Shown here one piece after another: positions 7,062-14,461 of a stretch of 27,307 bases of DNA (position 1 is the first letter of the stretch; each line of letters opens with the position of its first letter). A program made the translations under genes and the position numbers. The notes under the pieces were generated by a model. The model was not told the DNA's origin and did not search any database. It worked only from the letters and a program-made list of their open reading frames with translations. Source of the stretch: UBA1479 sp963972065 (GTDB taxonomy: Bacteria; Pseudomonadota; Alphaproteobacteria; Rhodospirillales; Casp-alpha2); the NCBI GenBank assembly GCA_963972065.1, contig CAXAVJ010000043.1, positions 1 to 27,307 on the forward strand, read 5' to 3'.

Positions 7062-8267
7062 ATGATCGTCTTTCAGGTCTTTCTTCCCTTCGCCTTCGGC
7101 TATTTCCTGAGCTACCTGTTCCGGGTGGTGAATGCCGTCATCGCGCCCAACCTGATTGCCGACCTCGGCCTGACGGCGGCGGACCTGGGGCTTTTGACCA
7201 GCGCCAATTTCTTCGCCTTCGCGGCCTTCCAACTGCCGCTCGGCATCCTGTTGGACCGCTACGGCCCGAGAAAGGTCGAGGCGGCGCTTCTGGTCGTCGC
7301 CGCCGCCGGCGCCCTGGTGTTCGGCATGGCCGGCAGCACGCCGGGCCTGGTCGTCGGCCGCGCAATGATCGGTTTCGGCACCTCGGCCTGCCTGATGGCC
7401 GCGTTCAAGGCCTATTCCCATTGGGTGCCGGCGCAACGTCAGTCCCTGGTCACCGGTATCCACATGGCGTTCGGCGGCATGGGGGCCTTGACCGCGACCA
7501 AGCCCGTGGAAATGGCCCTGTCGTTCACCGACTGGCGGGGCGTGTTCTTCATTTTGGCCGCGGTCACGCTGACGGCGGCGGCCTATCTGTTCCTCGCCGT
7601 GCCCAAGCACGACCGCACGGAAAGCACGGAAACCCTGGGCGAAATGATCCAAGGCATCAAGCGCGTGTTCGCCGACCCGGCCTTCAAGCGGGTGGCCCCG
7701 GCCTCGGTCCTGGTGCAAAGCGGCTATCTGGGGGTGCAATCCCTGTGGTCCGGGCCTTGGCTGCGTGATGTCGCGGGCCTGGAGCAATCGGAAATGGCGA
7801 CGGGGCTTTTGTTCATCGCCGCCTTCATGGTGCTCGGGTTCGTGTCCATGGGCGGGATCGCCGACCGGCTGGCCCGCGCGGGCATCCGCACCATGGCCGT
7901 GTCCGTGTTCGGCATGATCATGTTCACCATTGCGCTCGCGGTCATCGCCCTCGACCCGTTCGAGGACACGACGCCCGTGTGGTACGCCTTCGGCCTGTTC
8001 GGGACCTTCGGCATCCTGCCCTATACGGTGCTGTCCCAGACCTTCCCCAAGGAATTGACCGGGCGGGTCGTCACCGGGCTTAACGTCATGGTGTTCTTCG
8101 GCGCCTTCGCCGTGCAATGGGGGATCGGCGAAATCATCTATCAATGGCCCGAGCCGTCGCCCGGCCATTTCGCGCCCGAAGGCTACCGCACGGCCTTCCT
8201 GATCGTCGCCGGGATGCAGGCCGCCGGTCTTCTGTGGTATGCCTTGTACCGCAAAGCCCGCCTCTAA
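7062..8267 (+). CDS. major facilitator superfamily transporter
   Basis: A 401-residue inner-membrane protein with about twelve hydrophobic segments and a central cytoplasmic loop (about residues 180-205), the standard MFS plan. The loop 2-3 motif appears as GILLDRYGPRKVE near residues 61-73, and a related motif GGIADRLARAG follows in the second half. The family is a proton-coupled solute porter. The sequence does not show the substrate, and import or export cannot be decided. The frame is open upstream to about 6846, but that part overlaps the divergent cyclase gene, so the ATG at 7062 is preferred; it gives a normal MFS N-terminus. The flavin-reductase-like gene follows after 33 nt, suggesting an operon. 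Confidence 0.88.
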   Translation: MIVFQVFLPFAFGYFLSYLFRVVNAVIAPNLIADLGLTAADLGLLTSANFFAFAAFQLPLGILLDRYGPRKVEAALLVVAAAGALVFGMAGSTPGLVVGRAMIGFGTSACLMAAFKAYSHWVPAQRQSLVTGIHMAFGGMGALTATKPVEMALSFTDWRGVFFILAAVTLTAAAYLFLAVPKHDRTESTETLGEMIQGIKRVFADPAFKRVAPASVLVQSGYLGVQSLWSGPWLRDVAGLEQSEMATGLLFIAAFMVLGFVSMGGIADRLARAGIRTMAVSVFGMIMFTIALAVIALDPFEDTTPVWYAFGLFGTFGILPYTVLSQTFPKELTGRVVTGLNVMVFFGAFAVQWGIGEIIYQWPEPSPGHFAPEGYRTAFLIVAGMQAAGLLWYALYRKARL

Positions 8268-8300
8268 CGCCCACGCGCACCAGCCTATAAGGAAACACCC

Positions 8301-8942
8301 ATGTTTTACGAGCCCAAGGACGGCCACGGTCTGGCCAAGAACCCCTTCAACAGCCTGGTCGTGCCCCGGCCCATCGGTTGGATCACCACCGTCGATCAGG
8401 CGGGCAACGTGAACCTGGCGCCCTACAGCTTTTTCAACGGCGTCGCCTACAACCCGCCGACGGTCATGTTCTCGGCCGGCGCCAGCCGCATCGAAGGAAC
8501 GGACGGCCGTAAGGATTCCCTGCGCAATGCGCTGGAAACCGGCGAATTCGTGCACAACTTCGCGACCTGGGACACGCGCGACGCCATGAACCAGACCTCC
8601 GCCGACCTGGGCCCGGACCAGGACGAAATGGCGCTGGCCGGGCTGACGCCGGTCCCGTCCACCCTGGTCAAGCCGCCGCGCGTCAAGGAATCGCCCATCC
8701 AGTTCGAATGCAAGGTGGTGCAGTCGGTGGAACTGCCCAACACCAAGGGCGAACACCTGTACACCGTGGTGTTCGGCGAGGTCGTGGGCATCCACATCGC
8801 CGACGACCTGATCATGGACAATGGCCAGATCGACATCGGCAAGCTGCACCCCATCGCGCGCATGGGCTATCAGGACTATTCGGAAGTCACCGCCGATACC
8901 CTGTTCACCATGGAACGGCCGGGCTTTCACCCCTACACGTAG
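8301..8942 (+). CDS. flavin reductase-like FMN-binding split-barrel protein
   Basis: A 213-residue protein of the flavin reductase-like (DIM6/NTAB) family. The N-terminal block RPIGWITTVDQAGNVNLAPY, followed by SFFNGVAYNPP, is the typical FMN-contacting half of the split barrel. Such proteins bind FMN and act as NAD(P)H:flavin reductases or as partners of monooxygenases. The family length (about 190-215 residues) is met. A clear ribosome site (AAGGAAA) precedes the ATG. It follows the MFS gene closely, so the pair may handle the same compound, but there is no oxygenase in the cluster to name a pathway. Confidence 0.88.
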   Translation: MFYEPKDGHGLAKNPFNSLVVPRPIGWITTVDQAGNVNLAPYSFFNGVAYNPPTVMFSAGASRIEGTDGRKDSLRNALETGEFVHNFATWDTRDAMNQTSADLGPDQDEMALAGLTPVPSTLVKPPRVKESPIQFECKVVQSVELPNTKGEHLYTVVFGEVVGIHIADDLIMDNGQIDIGKLHPIARMGYQDYSEVTADTLFTMERPGFHPYT

Positions 8943-8997
8943 CCGCCGGCGGACTTAACCCAGATCAAGGCGGCCCCCCGCCGGGGTGCTAGACTGG

Positions 8998-9017
8998 TCC
9001 TTCGTCGCAACGAAGGA
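8998..9017 (+). promoter_or_regulatory. hairpin overlapping the Shine-Dalgarno of the membrane protein gene
   Basis: TCCTTCGT (8998-9005), CGCA, ACGAAGGA (9010-9017) gives a perfect 8-bp stem with a tetraloop. The ribosome site AAGGAGG occupies 9013-9019, so five of its seven bases would be paired. The start codon is at 9028. This is a classic arrangement for structure-controlled translation, but chance self-complementarity is possible. Confidence 0.45.
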
Positions 9018-9027
9018 GGCCCTCCCC

Positions 9028-9462
9028 ATGTTCGACCGCCCGTCCCTCGTCACCCGCATCGCCATCGGCAAGGCGCTCGGCTTCCTGGTCGGGCTCGCCG
9101 GCTTTCTCAGCTTTCCCTATTTCATGGCCGACGTGGGCTGGCTGGTGCGCTTCGGCATCCTGTTCTGGTACACGACCCTGGGGGCGATCATCGGGATGGC
9201 GGGGATATTTACCTGGCATCCGGTGCTGCATCTGCCACTGCCCTGGTGGGTGCGGTCGACGATCCTGGGGGCCTGGATGAACTTCGTCCTGACCTTTTTT
9301 GCCTACGATTTCATGGAAGCCGTGCTGATCAACATCTTCGGCTTCGGCAGCCCGCTTGCCTCGCCCTGGTGGTTCGTGGCCGAAGGGGCGGTGGTCGGCC
9401 TCGCCATCGGCTGGGCCGCCACCCGGTTCGGCGGCGAGGGTGAGGAAACGGTGGGCCATTGA
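9028..9462 (+). CDS. small four-TM membrane protein, unknown function
   Basis: A 144-residue hydrophobic protein with four predicted membrane helices at about residues 15-34, 40-60, 76-98 and 112-132. The loops are short and aromatic-rich (FWYTT, LPWWVR, SPWWF). The C-terminal tail is short and acidic. I do not recognise a family. The ATG at 9028 is chosen because a strong AAGGAGG sits 8 nt upstream; the frame is open back to 8986 without a better start. It follows the flavin-reductase-like gene by 85 nt, so it may be part of the same transcript. It converges on ectC across a 205-nt gap with no gene that I can support. Confidence 0.75.
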   Translation: MFDRPSLVTRIAIGKALGFLVGLAGFLSFPYFMADVGWLVRFGILFWYTTLGAIIGMAGIFTWHPVLHLPLPWWVRSTILGAWMNFVLTFFAYDFMEAVLINIFGFGSPLASPWWFVAEGAVVGLAIGWAATRFGGEGEETVGH

Positions 9463-9667
9463 GCGACCAGCCCCGGAGCCTTCGATGCACTCGCACAGGA
9501 TCAAAACGGCGTTTCGGGTTCTGGTCCCCGGTTTCTCCAGCATCGTGGAAACCGTGGGCCCACGAACCACCGATCGCCCCACGGCCTTTCGTGGCCAACG
9601 CGGAGATCGCAATCGTCAGTGATGGATGGCTGCTTTTAACCCATCGCAGCCTTTGGCGCGGGGAACG

Positions 9668-10054
9668 TCACTCGGTAAAGGCAGGGTACACACCGTCCTC
9701 GTCATGCACCTCCAAACCCGTCAAAGGCGGGTTGAAGGTGCAGATCATGCGCATCTCTTCTTCGGCGCGCAGCAAGTGCTTTTCATTTCCGTTCAGGGCG
9801 TAGAGCGTCCCGGCCTCGAGGGGGTAGGTGGGACCATCTGGCAATACCTCGATCTCACCCTTGCCTTCGATGCAGTAAACGGCTTCCAGGTGGTTTTTGT
9901 ACCAGATCAGCGTTTCCGTTCCGGCGTGGATCAAGGTGTCGTGCATGGAAAAGCCCATGCCGGCGTCGCGGAGGATCAAGCGGCGGCTGGTCCAAGTGCC
10001 GCCTTTGACTTCGTGCTCGGTACCGAGCACGTCGTCGAGTTTCTTCACAATCAT
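9668..10054 (-). CDS. ectC: L-ectoine synthase
   Basis: A 128-residue cupin that cyclises N-gamma-acetyl-L-2,4-diaminobutyrate to ectoine, the last step of synthesis. The iron ligands identified in characterised EctC enzymes (Glu57, Tyr85, His93) are present at exactly those positions: E57 in NHLEAVY, Y85 in AGTLYALN and H93 in NEKHLL. The length is normal. It is the last gene of ectABC, 17 nt after ectB. No ectoine hydroxylase (ectD) or dedicated aspartokinase (ask_ect) follows, so the product should be ectoine rather than 5-hydroxyectoine unless ectD lies elsewhere. Confidence 0.97.
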   Translation of the reverse strand: MIVKKLDDVLGTEHEVKGGTWTSRRLILRDAGMGFSMHDTLIHAGTETLIWYKNHLEAVYCIEGKGEIEVLPDGPTYPLEAGTLYALNGNEKHLLRAEEEMRMICTFNPPLTGLEVHDEDGVYPAFTE

Positions 10055-10071
10055 GTTTTTTTGATCTTTCT

Positions 10072-11364
10072 TTAAGCCGCGTCCGTCGCGTTTTCTGTCG
10101 CGTTTTCAGAAGCACGCTTTTTGATGACACGTGCCGCGGCTTCGACCAGCGTGTCCAGCCCCTTATCAAGGGTAAGGTCATCGATCGTCAGCGGCGGCAT
10201 GATCTTGGCGACCTGATCATCAACACCGGCCGTTTCCATCACCAGACCGTTTTGAAAAGCTTCCTGGCAAATGTCGACGGCAAGGCCTTCCTCTTCGCTG
10301 ACCAGTCCCTGGATCATCCCACGTCCGCGAACGCGCAGGTTGGCTTCCGGATGGGCATCGACGATTTCGGAAAGGCGTTCGCGGATGCGCCGACCTTTGA
10401 TGGCGACGTCTTCTTCCAACACGCCGTTACGCCAGTAATCCAGGGCCTTGGTTGCCGATACGAAAGCCAGGTTATTGCCCCGGAACGTGCCGTTGTGTTC
10501 GCCGGGCTTCCAGATATCCAGGTCCGGACGGATCAGAACCAGCGCCATCGGCAGGCCCAATCCGCTGATGGCCTTGGACAGGCAGATCAGGTCCGGCATG
10601 ACGGCCGCGGGCTCGAAGCTGAAGAACGGACCGGTCCGCCCGCATCCCATCTGGATGTCGTCAACGATCATCAGGATGTCGTGCTGGGTGCAGATGGCGC
10701 GCAACCTGCGCAGCCATTTCCAGCCGGCGAGGTTGATGCCGCCCTCGCCTTGGACCGTTTCGACGATTACGGCGGCGGGCTTGTCGATGCCGCTGCCTGC
10801 GTCCTTCAGCGTCTTTTCAAAGTAATCGAGCGTATCGATATCTTTGCCCATATAGCCGTCAAAGGGCATGGTGGTGACGTTGTTCAGCGGCACGCCGGCG
10901 CCGGCACGCTTGGAGGCGTTGCCGGTCAACGCCAGCGCCCCCGCCGTCATGCCGTGAAAGGCATTGGTGAAGCTCACCACGTTGGTGCGGCCCGTAACCT
11001 TGCGCGCAAGCTTAAGCGCGCTTTCCACCGCATTGGTGCCGGTGGGGCCGGGGAACTGGATTTTGTAGTCCATCCCGCGCGGCTTCAAGATCACTTCGTG
11101 AAAGGTCTTGAGGAACGTTTCCTTGGCTTCGGTCCCCATATCAAGGCCGTGTATGATGCCGTCTTCGGCCATGTAATCCATGACGGCCTCTTTAAGCTCG
11201 GCATTGTTATGGCCGTAGTTCAACACGCCCGCACCAGCGAAAAAGTCGATGTACTGCGTGCCGTCCTGGTCGGTCAGCTTGGCGTCCTTGGCTTTGGCGA
11301 AAACCGTGGGGAAGTTGCGGATATAGCCACGGACATTGGATTCATGTCTTTCGAAGGTTTTCAT
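10072..11364 (-). CDS. ectB: L-2,4-diaminobutyrate transaminase
   Basis: A 430-residue PLP-dependent class III aminotransferase that converts aspartate-semialdehyde and glutamate to L-2,4-diaminobutyrate, the first committed step of ectoine synthesis. Features are GPTGTNAVESALKLARK (106-122, phosphate side), VDDIQMGCGRTG (234-245, the PLP-contacting aspartate) and the Schiff-base lysine K264 in SKAISG. The frame extends upstream, but the ATG at 11364 has a good GAGGA ribosome site and begins MKTFERHESNVR, the family N-terminus. It starts 13 nt after the ectA stop. Codon third positions are less GC-biased than in most genes of this window. Confidence 0.97.
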   Translation of the reverse strand: MKTFERHESNVRGYIRNFPTVFAKAKDAKLTDQDGTQYIDFFAGAGVLNYGHNNAELKEAVMDYMAEDGIIHGLDMGTEAKETFLKTFHEVILKPRGMDYKIQFPGPTGTNAVESALKLARKVTGRTNVVSFTNAFHGMTAGALALTGNASKRAGAGVPLNNVTTMPFDGYMGKDIDTLDYFEKTLKDAGSGIDKPAAVIVETVQGEGGINLAGWKWLRRLRAICTQHDILMIVDDIQMGCGRTGPFFSFEPAAVMPDLICLSKAISGLGLPMALVLIRPDLDIWKPGEHNGTFRGNNLAFVSATKALDYWRNGVLEEDVAIKGRRIRERLSEIVDAHPEANLRVRGRGMIQGLVSEEEGLAVDICQEAFQNGLVMETAGVDDQVAKIMPPLTIDDLTLDKGLDTLVEAAARVIKKRASENATENATDAA

Positions 11365-11377
11365 CGGGTAATCCTCG

Positions 11378-11986
11378 TTAGGTAATGTCAGAGATGGGTG
11401 CAATCACGTAGAGGTCTTCCGCCTCGTGACCATGACCATCGGGGAAATCGGCGGCGGTGAAGCCGGTGCGAACGTCCAATTCAGCATTACGGCTTTTGGC
11501 GAAAGCCGCGAACAGCGCGGCGGAGGCCTTGTTTGACGACGTCACCGTGGCTTCCATGGTGCGCACGCCTGCGTTTTCTTCTCGCGCGAGCAGATTGTCG
11601 AACATCCGTTTCGCGATGCTGAGGCCGCGAAAATCCGACAACACGGCCACCTGCCAGATAAACAGGACATCCGGGCGCGACGGAATGCGGTGCGCCATGA
11701 CGAACCCGGCGGGTTTTCCATAAACCTCGGCAATTGCACAGGTGCTTTGGAAATGGCGTCCCGCCATCATGTATGCGTAAGGGGAATTCAGGTCCAAACC
11801 GCCCGCGTCGCGCGCCAGTTCCCACATCAACGCGCCTTCGCCTATGGATGGCGCACGAATACCAACACCATCAACGTCAAGTAAGGCTTCAGTGTCGGGG
11901 ATTTTGACCTCGTTTGGTGTAAAGGAGCCCTCGACAATGGCAGTTGAAGTATCCGTGAGTTGGGCTGTCAGTGTTTGGTCGGACAT
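11378..11986 (-). CDS. ectA: L-2,4-diaminobutyrate acetyltransferase
   Basis: A 202-residue GNAT-fold enzyme that acetylates L-2,4-diaminobutyrate with acetyl-CoA. The family core runs from IRAPSIGEGALMWELARD to the acetyl-CoA loop region DFRGLSIAKRMFDNLL and TVTSSNKASAALF. The N-terminal stretch before the core is about 30 residues longer than in many EctA proteins. The ATG at 11986 is preceded by AGGA at the right distance; an upstream in-frame extension would run through two strong hairpins and is rejected. It is the first enzyme gene of the operon. Confidence 0.95.
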   Translation of the reverse strand: MSDQTLTAQLTDTSTAIVEGSFTPNEVKIPDTEALLDVDGVGIRAPSIGEGALMWELARDAGGLDLNSPYAYMMAGRHFQSTCAIAEVYGKPAGFVMAHRIPSRPDVLFIWQVAVLSDFRGLSIAKRMFDNLLAREENAGVRTMEATVTSSNKASAALFAAFAKSRNAELDVRTGFTAADFPDGHGHEAEDLYVIAPISDIT

Positions 11987-12033
11987 AAATTTTTCCTGAT
12001 ATTTTTCTGGGGATATGAACGTACGGAAAGAGC

Positions 12034-12055
12034 CGTGCTCGCATCCGCGAGCACG
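12034..12055 (-). promoter_or_regulatory. strong hairpin in the ectA leader (proximal)
   Basis: On the transcribed minus strand CGTGCTCGC, a GGAT loop and GCGAGCACG make a perfect 9-bp stem, ending about 48 nt before the ectA ATG. It is followed by GCTCTTTCC, only a weak U-rich tail. It could be an attenuator or terminator, an RNA-stability element, or part of a regulatory leader. Confidence 0.55.
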
Positions 12056-12066
12056 CTGGTTCAATT

Positions 12067-12085
12067 GTCGGCCCAAAGGGCCGAC
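12067..12085 (-). promoter_or_regulatory. strong hairpin in the ectA leader (distal)
   Basis: GTCGGCCC, loop TTT, GGGCCGAC (minus strand) is a perfect 8-bp stem lying 11 nt after the stop codon of the small upstream ORF. It is followed by AATTGAACC, so it is a poor intrinsic terminator. It stands 11 nt before the second hairpin, so the two form a tandem pair in the 110-nt gap before ectA. Confidence 0.55.
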
Positions 12086-12096
12086 TGGTGTCGGTA

Positions 12097-12285
12097 TCAG
12101 TCCTGGAAGGGGATCAGGTGTTCAGAGTGCGGCATGGCGTATTTGCCAATGAACACCCAGGTTGGGGCAACGGTGCTGCGAACGCACTCCGGAACTTCTG
12201 CGGCTTGTTTGCGCAGGGTCCTGGCGTCACCTTCGGCAGTAAGGCCCACGATCACTTCATTGGTGCTGAAATCATTATCAAACAT
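12097..12285 (-). CDS. possible small protein (62 aa) upstream of ectABC
   Basis: A 62-codon frame from the ATG at 12285 to TGA, starting MFDNDFSTNEVIVGLTAEGD and ending in EHLIPFQD. I do not recognise it. It has no signal peptide or TM segment, and amino-acid composition and codon use look protein-like. No Shine-Dalgarno precedes the ATG. A strong promoter-like sequence on the same strand would start transcription at or just before it, so it could be translated from a leaderless mRNA. The frame also extends upstream to a GTG at 12339, but that would include the -35 and -10 elements, so the ATG is preferred. It may be a leader peptide or a small gene cotranscribed with ectABC; it may also be non-coding. 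Confidence 0.45.
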   Translation of the reverse strand: MFDNDFSTNEVIVGLTAEGDARTLRKQAAEVPECVRSTVAPTWVFIGKYAMPHSEHLIPFQD

Positions 12286-12286
12286 C

Positions 12287-12312
12287 CCGATAAACCATAC
12301 TATTTTTATCGG
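12287..12312 (-). promoter_or_regulatory. palindromic operator candidate upstream of ectABC
   Basis: CCGATAAA (12287-12294) and TTTATCGG (12305-12312) are perfect 8-bp arms separated by 10 nt, covering the -10 element and spacer of the promoter on the minus strand. This is the place for a repressor. MarR-type EctR proteins are known to repress ect operons by binding near the -10, but no such gene is in the window. Another CCGATAAA half lies at 12352-12359. Confidence 0.5.
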
Positions 12313-12321
12313 AAATGTCAA
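12294..12321 (-). promoter_or_regulatory. predicted sigma-70 promoter for the ectoine operon
   Basis: On the minus strand a perfect -35 TTGACA (12321-12316) is followed after 16 nt by TATGGT (12299-12294) as a moderate -10. Transcription would begin around 12285-12287 and proceed through the small ORF and the two hairpins into ectA. Confidence 0.55.
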
Positions 12322-12382
12322 ATTACGGCCCTGTCCCACACGTCACCAGAACCGATAAATGGCTGATTTCCGGCTGTTTTAA

Positions 12383-12408
12383 GATGTTCCCCTTCGGGGC
12401 ATAACATC
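12383..12408 (-). terminator. possible terminator hairpin after the CBS gene
   Basis: Minus strand: GATGTT, a 3-nt bulge, CCCC-GAA-GGGG, AACATC, then TTAAAA. The stem is 10 bp with one bulge, and the following T tract is only two bases. It lies 31-56 nt beyond the stop codon of the CBS gene and separates that unit from the ectoine promoter. Confidence 0.35.
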
Positions 12409-12438
12409 GCCGCATGAGACCTGAAAACGGCCTGCCGC

Positions 12439-12933
12439 TCAGCCGCCCGGATAGACCAGACCTGACTCCAGAATGATCGCCAGGATAACCTGGCGATCGT
12501 TCAGGTTGGCGTATTTCATGTAGAACATCAGGATATCGGTGGCGCTGATCAGGGCACGCAGGCGACCGTCGTCGACCACGGGCAGATGGCGGAACCCGCC
12601 CTGCTGCATGATCGCCATGGCCGTCGAAATCTCGTCATCCATGTGGCAGGTTCGGACGTCCTTGGTCATCACGTCATGGACCAGCATGGCGCCGGCCCCT
12701 TCCGGGTGTTCGGCGAACACGCGCACGATGTCGCGTTCCGAGATCACGCCCGCGACGACCGTCGGGTCGTCGCAGCAGACCAACACGCCGATCTTTTCGT
12801 CCGCCATCACGCGGGCCGCGTCGACCGCTAGATCGTCAGGCGAAATGGTCGAGACGGCCGAGCCCTTTTCCTCGACCAGGCGGCGCACGGTCTTGGGGAT
12901 GCTTCCCCCGTCGTCAGGCAAATGTTGTTCCAT
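12439..12933 (-). CDS. CBS domain-pair protein
   Basis: A 164-residue stand-alone Bateman module. The first CBS repeat covers about residues 26-77 (ending GVISERDIVRVF) and the second about 90-138 (HLPVVDDGRLRALISATDIL). Such pairs usually bind adenosine nucleotides or SAM and act as energy sensors that regulate other proteins; no effector domain is attached here. A C-terminal helix-rich tail follows. The start has an AAGGGGG ribosome site. It lies 70 nt after the SAF-domain oxidoreductase gene on the same strand and could be cotranscribed with it. The partner is unknown. Confidence 0.9.
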   Translation of the reverse strand: MEQHLPDDGGSIPKTVRRLVEEKGSAVSTISPDDLAVDAARVMADEKIGVLVCCDDPTVVAGVISERDIVRVFAEHPEGAGAMLVHDVMTKDVRTCHMDDEISTAMAIMQQGGFRHLPVVDDGRLRALISATDILMFYMKYANLNDRQVILAIILESGLVYPGG

Positions 12934-13003
12934 AAGTCCCCCTTCTCGCTTCCCCTGTTCTAGGCCCGCCGGGTGACCGTATCCTGACGGCTCGGCCGAA
13001 TTT

Positions 13004-14371
13004 TCAGCCCGCCAGGCGCGTTCCCGCCGCCGCGCCGCCGAACATGGCTTCCATCTCGCGGCGGATTTGGGTGGCGCTCAGGCTTTCGTCGACGGCGACG
13101 TCGGCCCAGGTCAGCATGGCGTCCTTGGCCACGGGGCGGATGACCTTCAACTGATGGGCGAGGCCCAGCGGCAGACGTCCGTCAGCCATGGATTTGGCCG
13201 CCGGCTGCAGCTTGCCGAACACGGTCGCCCCGCCTTCGCCGTCGAGCGTGTCGCCGGGGGCAAGGGCGCGCTTGGCCGTCGCCACCACGTCGGCGTTGAA
13301 ACAGGTGGCGACGCCCGTGGGCTCGCGCCTCAGGCCGATGGAGGCGACGGAAAGGCCCAGTTCCAGGCCGATCATGTGCCATTTCTTGTAGTTGCACATG
13401 TAGCGGCCCGAGGGGTCGGTGGTGACCTGATATTCCTCGAAACAACGGCGGATGTAGTCCGTGTCGGCCTCGACGCAGACCCAGACCCCCTTGCGGATAT
13501 CATGGGGGATCGGCGTGCCGTCGGGGCGCAGGGAGGCGACGGCCTCGACCAGGCCCTTCTTTTCCAGAACGCCGCCCTCGTCGCGGGGGCGCATCAGGGT
13601 CGGGATGTCGTCGATGGAACCGGGCGGGAAGGCCAGGCCGTCTTCGGGGGCTTCCAGCCCCGTCGCATTGGCGATGGCGGCAGTCTCAATCGCGGGCTTG
13701 GAGCCGTCGAGGAAGGCGTTGAACATCTTGGGATTAAGGCCGCCGGCCTTGGCCTGTTCGGCGGTCAGGCCCCAATGATCCCACACCGTGTCCGGCGTCG
13801 ATTCCCGGAAATGCGGCAGCCATTTGTGGCCGCGCCCGGCGGCGACCACGGGAAAGCCCGCCGTCCGCGCCCAATCGACCAGCTCACACGCCAGCGCCGG
13901 CTGATCGCCGTAAGCCAAGGAATAGATCACCCCGGCGTCCCCGGCCTTGGCCGCCAGCAGGGGGCCGCAGAAGGCATCGGCCTCGACCGTCACGTTGACG
14001 ACATGCTTGCCGGCGGCGAAGGCGGCCAGGCAATGATCGACCGCCGCCACGGGATTGCCCGTGCATTCCACGATGATGTCGATCGCGGGATGAGAGATCA
14101 GGGCCTGCCAGTCGTCGGATAAAAACGTCTGCCCCGACGCCACCGCGGCGTCGAGCGAGGCCACGTTGGTCCGCGCCGCCGACCAGCCGACCCGGTCAAG
14201 GTTGGCCCGCGCATTCGCCGGATTCAGGTCGACCACGCCCGCGACATGCACGCCCGGCGTCTTCGGCGCCTGCGCCAGGTACATGGAGCCGAATTTGCCG
14301 GCGCCGATCAGGCCGACCCGGATCGGCCGACCTTCGGCCGCACGGACCTTCAGCAGGGTGAACAGATTCAT
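13004..14371 (-). CDS. NAD(P)-binding oxidoreductase with C-terminal SAF domain (homoserine dehydrogenase-like)
   Basis: A 455-residue protein. The N-terminal Rossmann fold has GAGKFG at residues 23-28, then VVDLN as the end of the second strand. The middle contains VECTGNPVAAVDHC and a GRGHKWLPHFRES block. The last 90 residues, with KRALAPGDTLDGEG and ADGRLPLGLAHQLKVI, are of SAF (antifreeze-like) type. Proteins of this architecture are oxidoreductases annotated as homoserine-dehydrogenase-like; some act on branched or short sugar acids. True homoserine dehydrogenase is unlikely because the substrate domain differs. The ATG at 14371 is chosen because GAGGAG precedes it. It follows the Ntn-hydrolase gene after 90 nt on the same strand. 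Confidence 0.85.
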   Translation of the reverse strand: MNLFTLLKVRAAEGRPIRVGLIGAGKFGSMYLAQAPKTPGVHVAGVVDLNPANARANLDRVGWSAARTNVASLDAAVASGQTFLSDDWQALISHPAIDIIVECTGNPVAAVDHCLAAFAAGKHVVNVTVEADAFCGPLLAAKAGDAGVIYSLAYGDQPALACELVDWARTAGFPVVAAGRGHKWLPHFRESTPDTVWDHWGLTAEQAKAGGLNPKMFNAFLDGSKPAIETAAIANATGLEAPEDGLAFPPGSIDDIPTLMRPRDEGGVLEKKGLVEAVASLRPDGTPIPHDIRKGVWVCVEADTDYIRRCFEEYQVTTDPSGRYMCNYKKWHMIGLELGLSVASIGLRREPTGVATCFNADVVATAKRALAPGDTLDGEGGATVFGKLQPAAKSMADGRLPLGLAHQLKVIRPVAKDAMLTWADVAVDESLSATQIRREMEAMFGGAAAGTRLAG

Positions 14372-14461
14372 GGATGTCTCCTCAACTTGCGACACGCAAT
14401 TCCAGGAGCCCCCCCGGGTCCGGCAGTCTAGTAAACCGGGCCCGACCGTCAATGATCAAAG

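Noticed and set aside
6972..8930. Long open frame of about 650 codons on the minus strand.
   Set aside because: It lies opposite the MFS and flavin-reductase-like genes, whose protein families are clear. Its product is a low-complexity His/Gly/Asp/Gln-rich sequence typical of the antisense frame of GC-rich genes.
9463..9667. Gap between the small membrane protein gene and ectC, with a CGTGGGCCCACG palindrome (9553-9564) and a GGCTGC/GCAGCC repeat (9628-9651).
   Set aside because: The second repeat has a 12-nt loop and no T tract, so it is a poor terminator; the palindrome matches no site I can name. Open frames here are short and unconvincing.
12286..12339. Upstream GTG start (12339) for the small ORF before ectA.
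   Set aside because: It would place the TTGACA and TATGGT promoter boxes and the palindrome inside the coding region, and it has no ribosome site.
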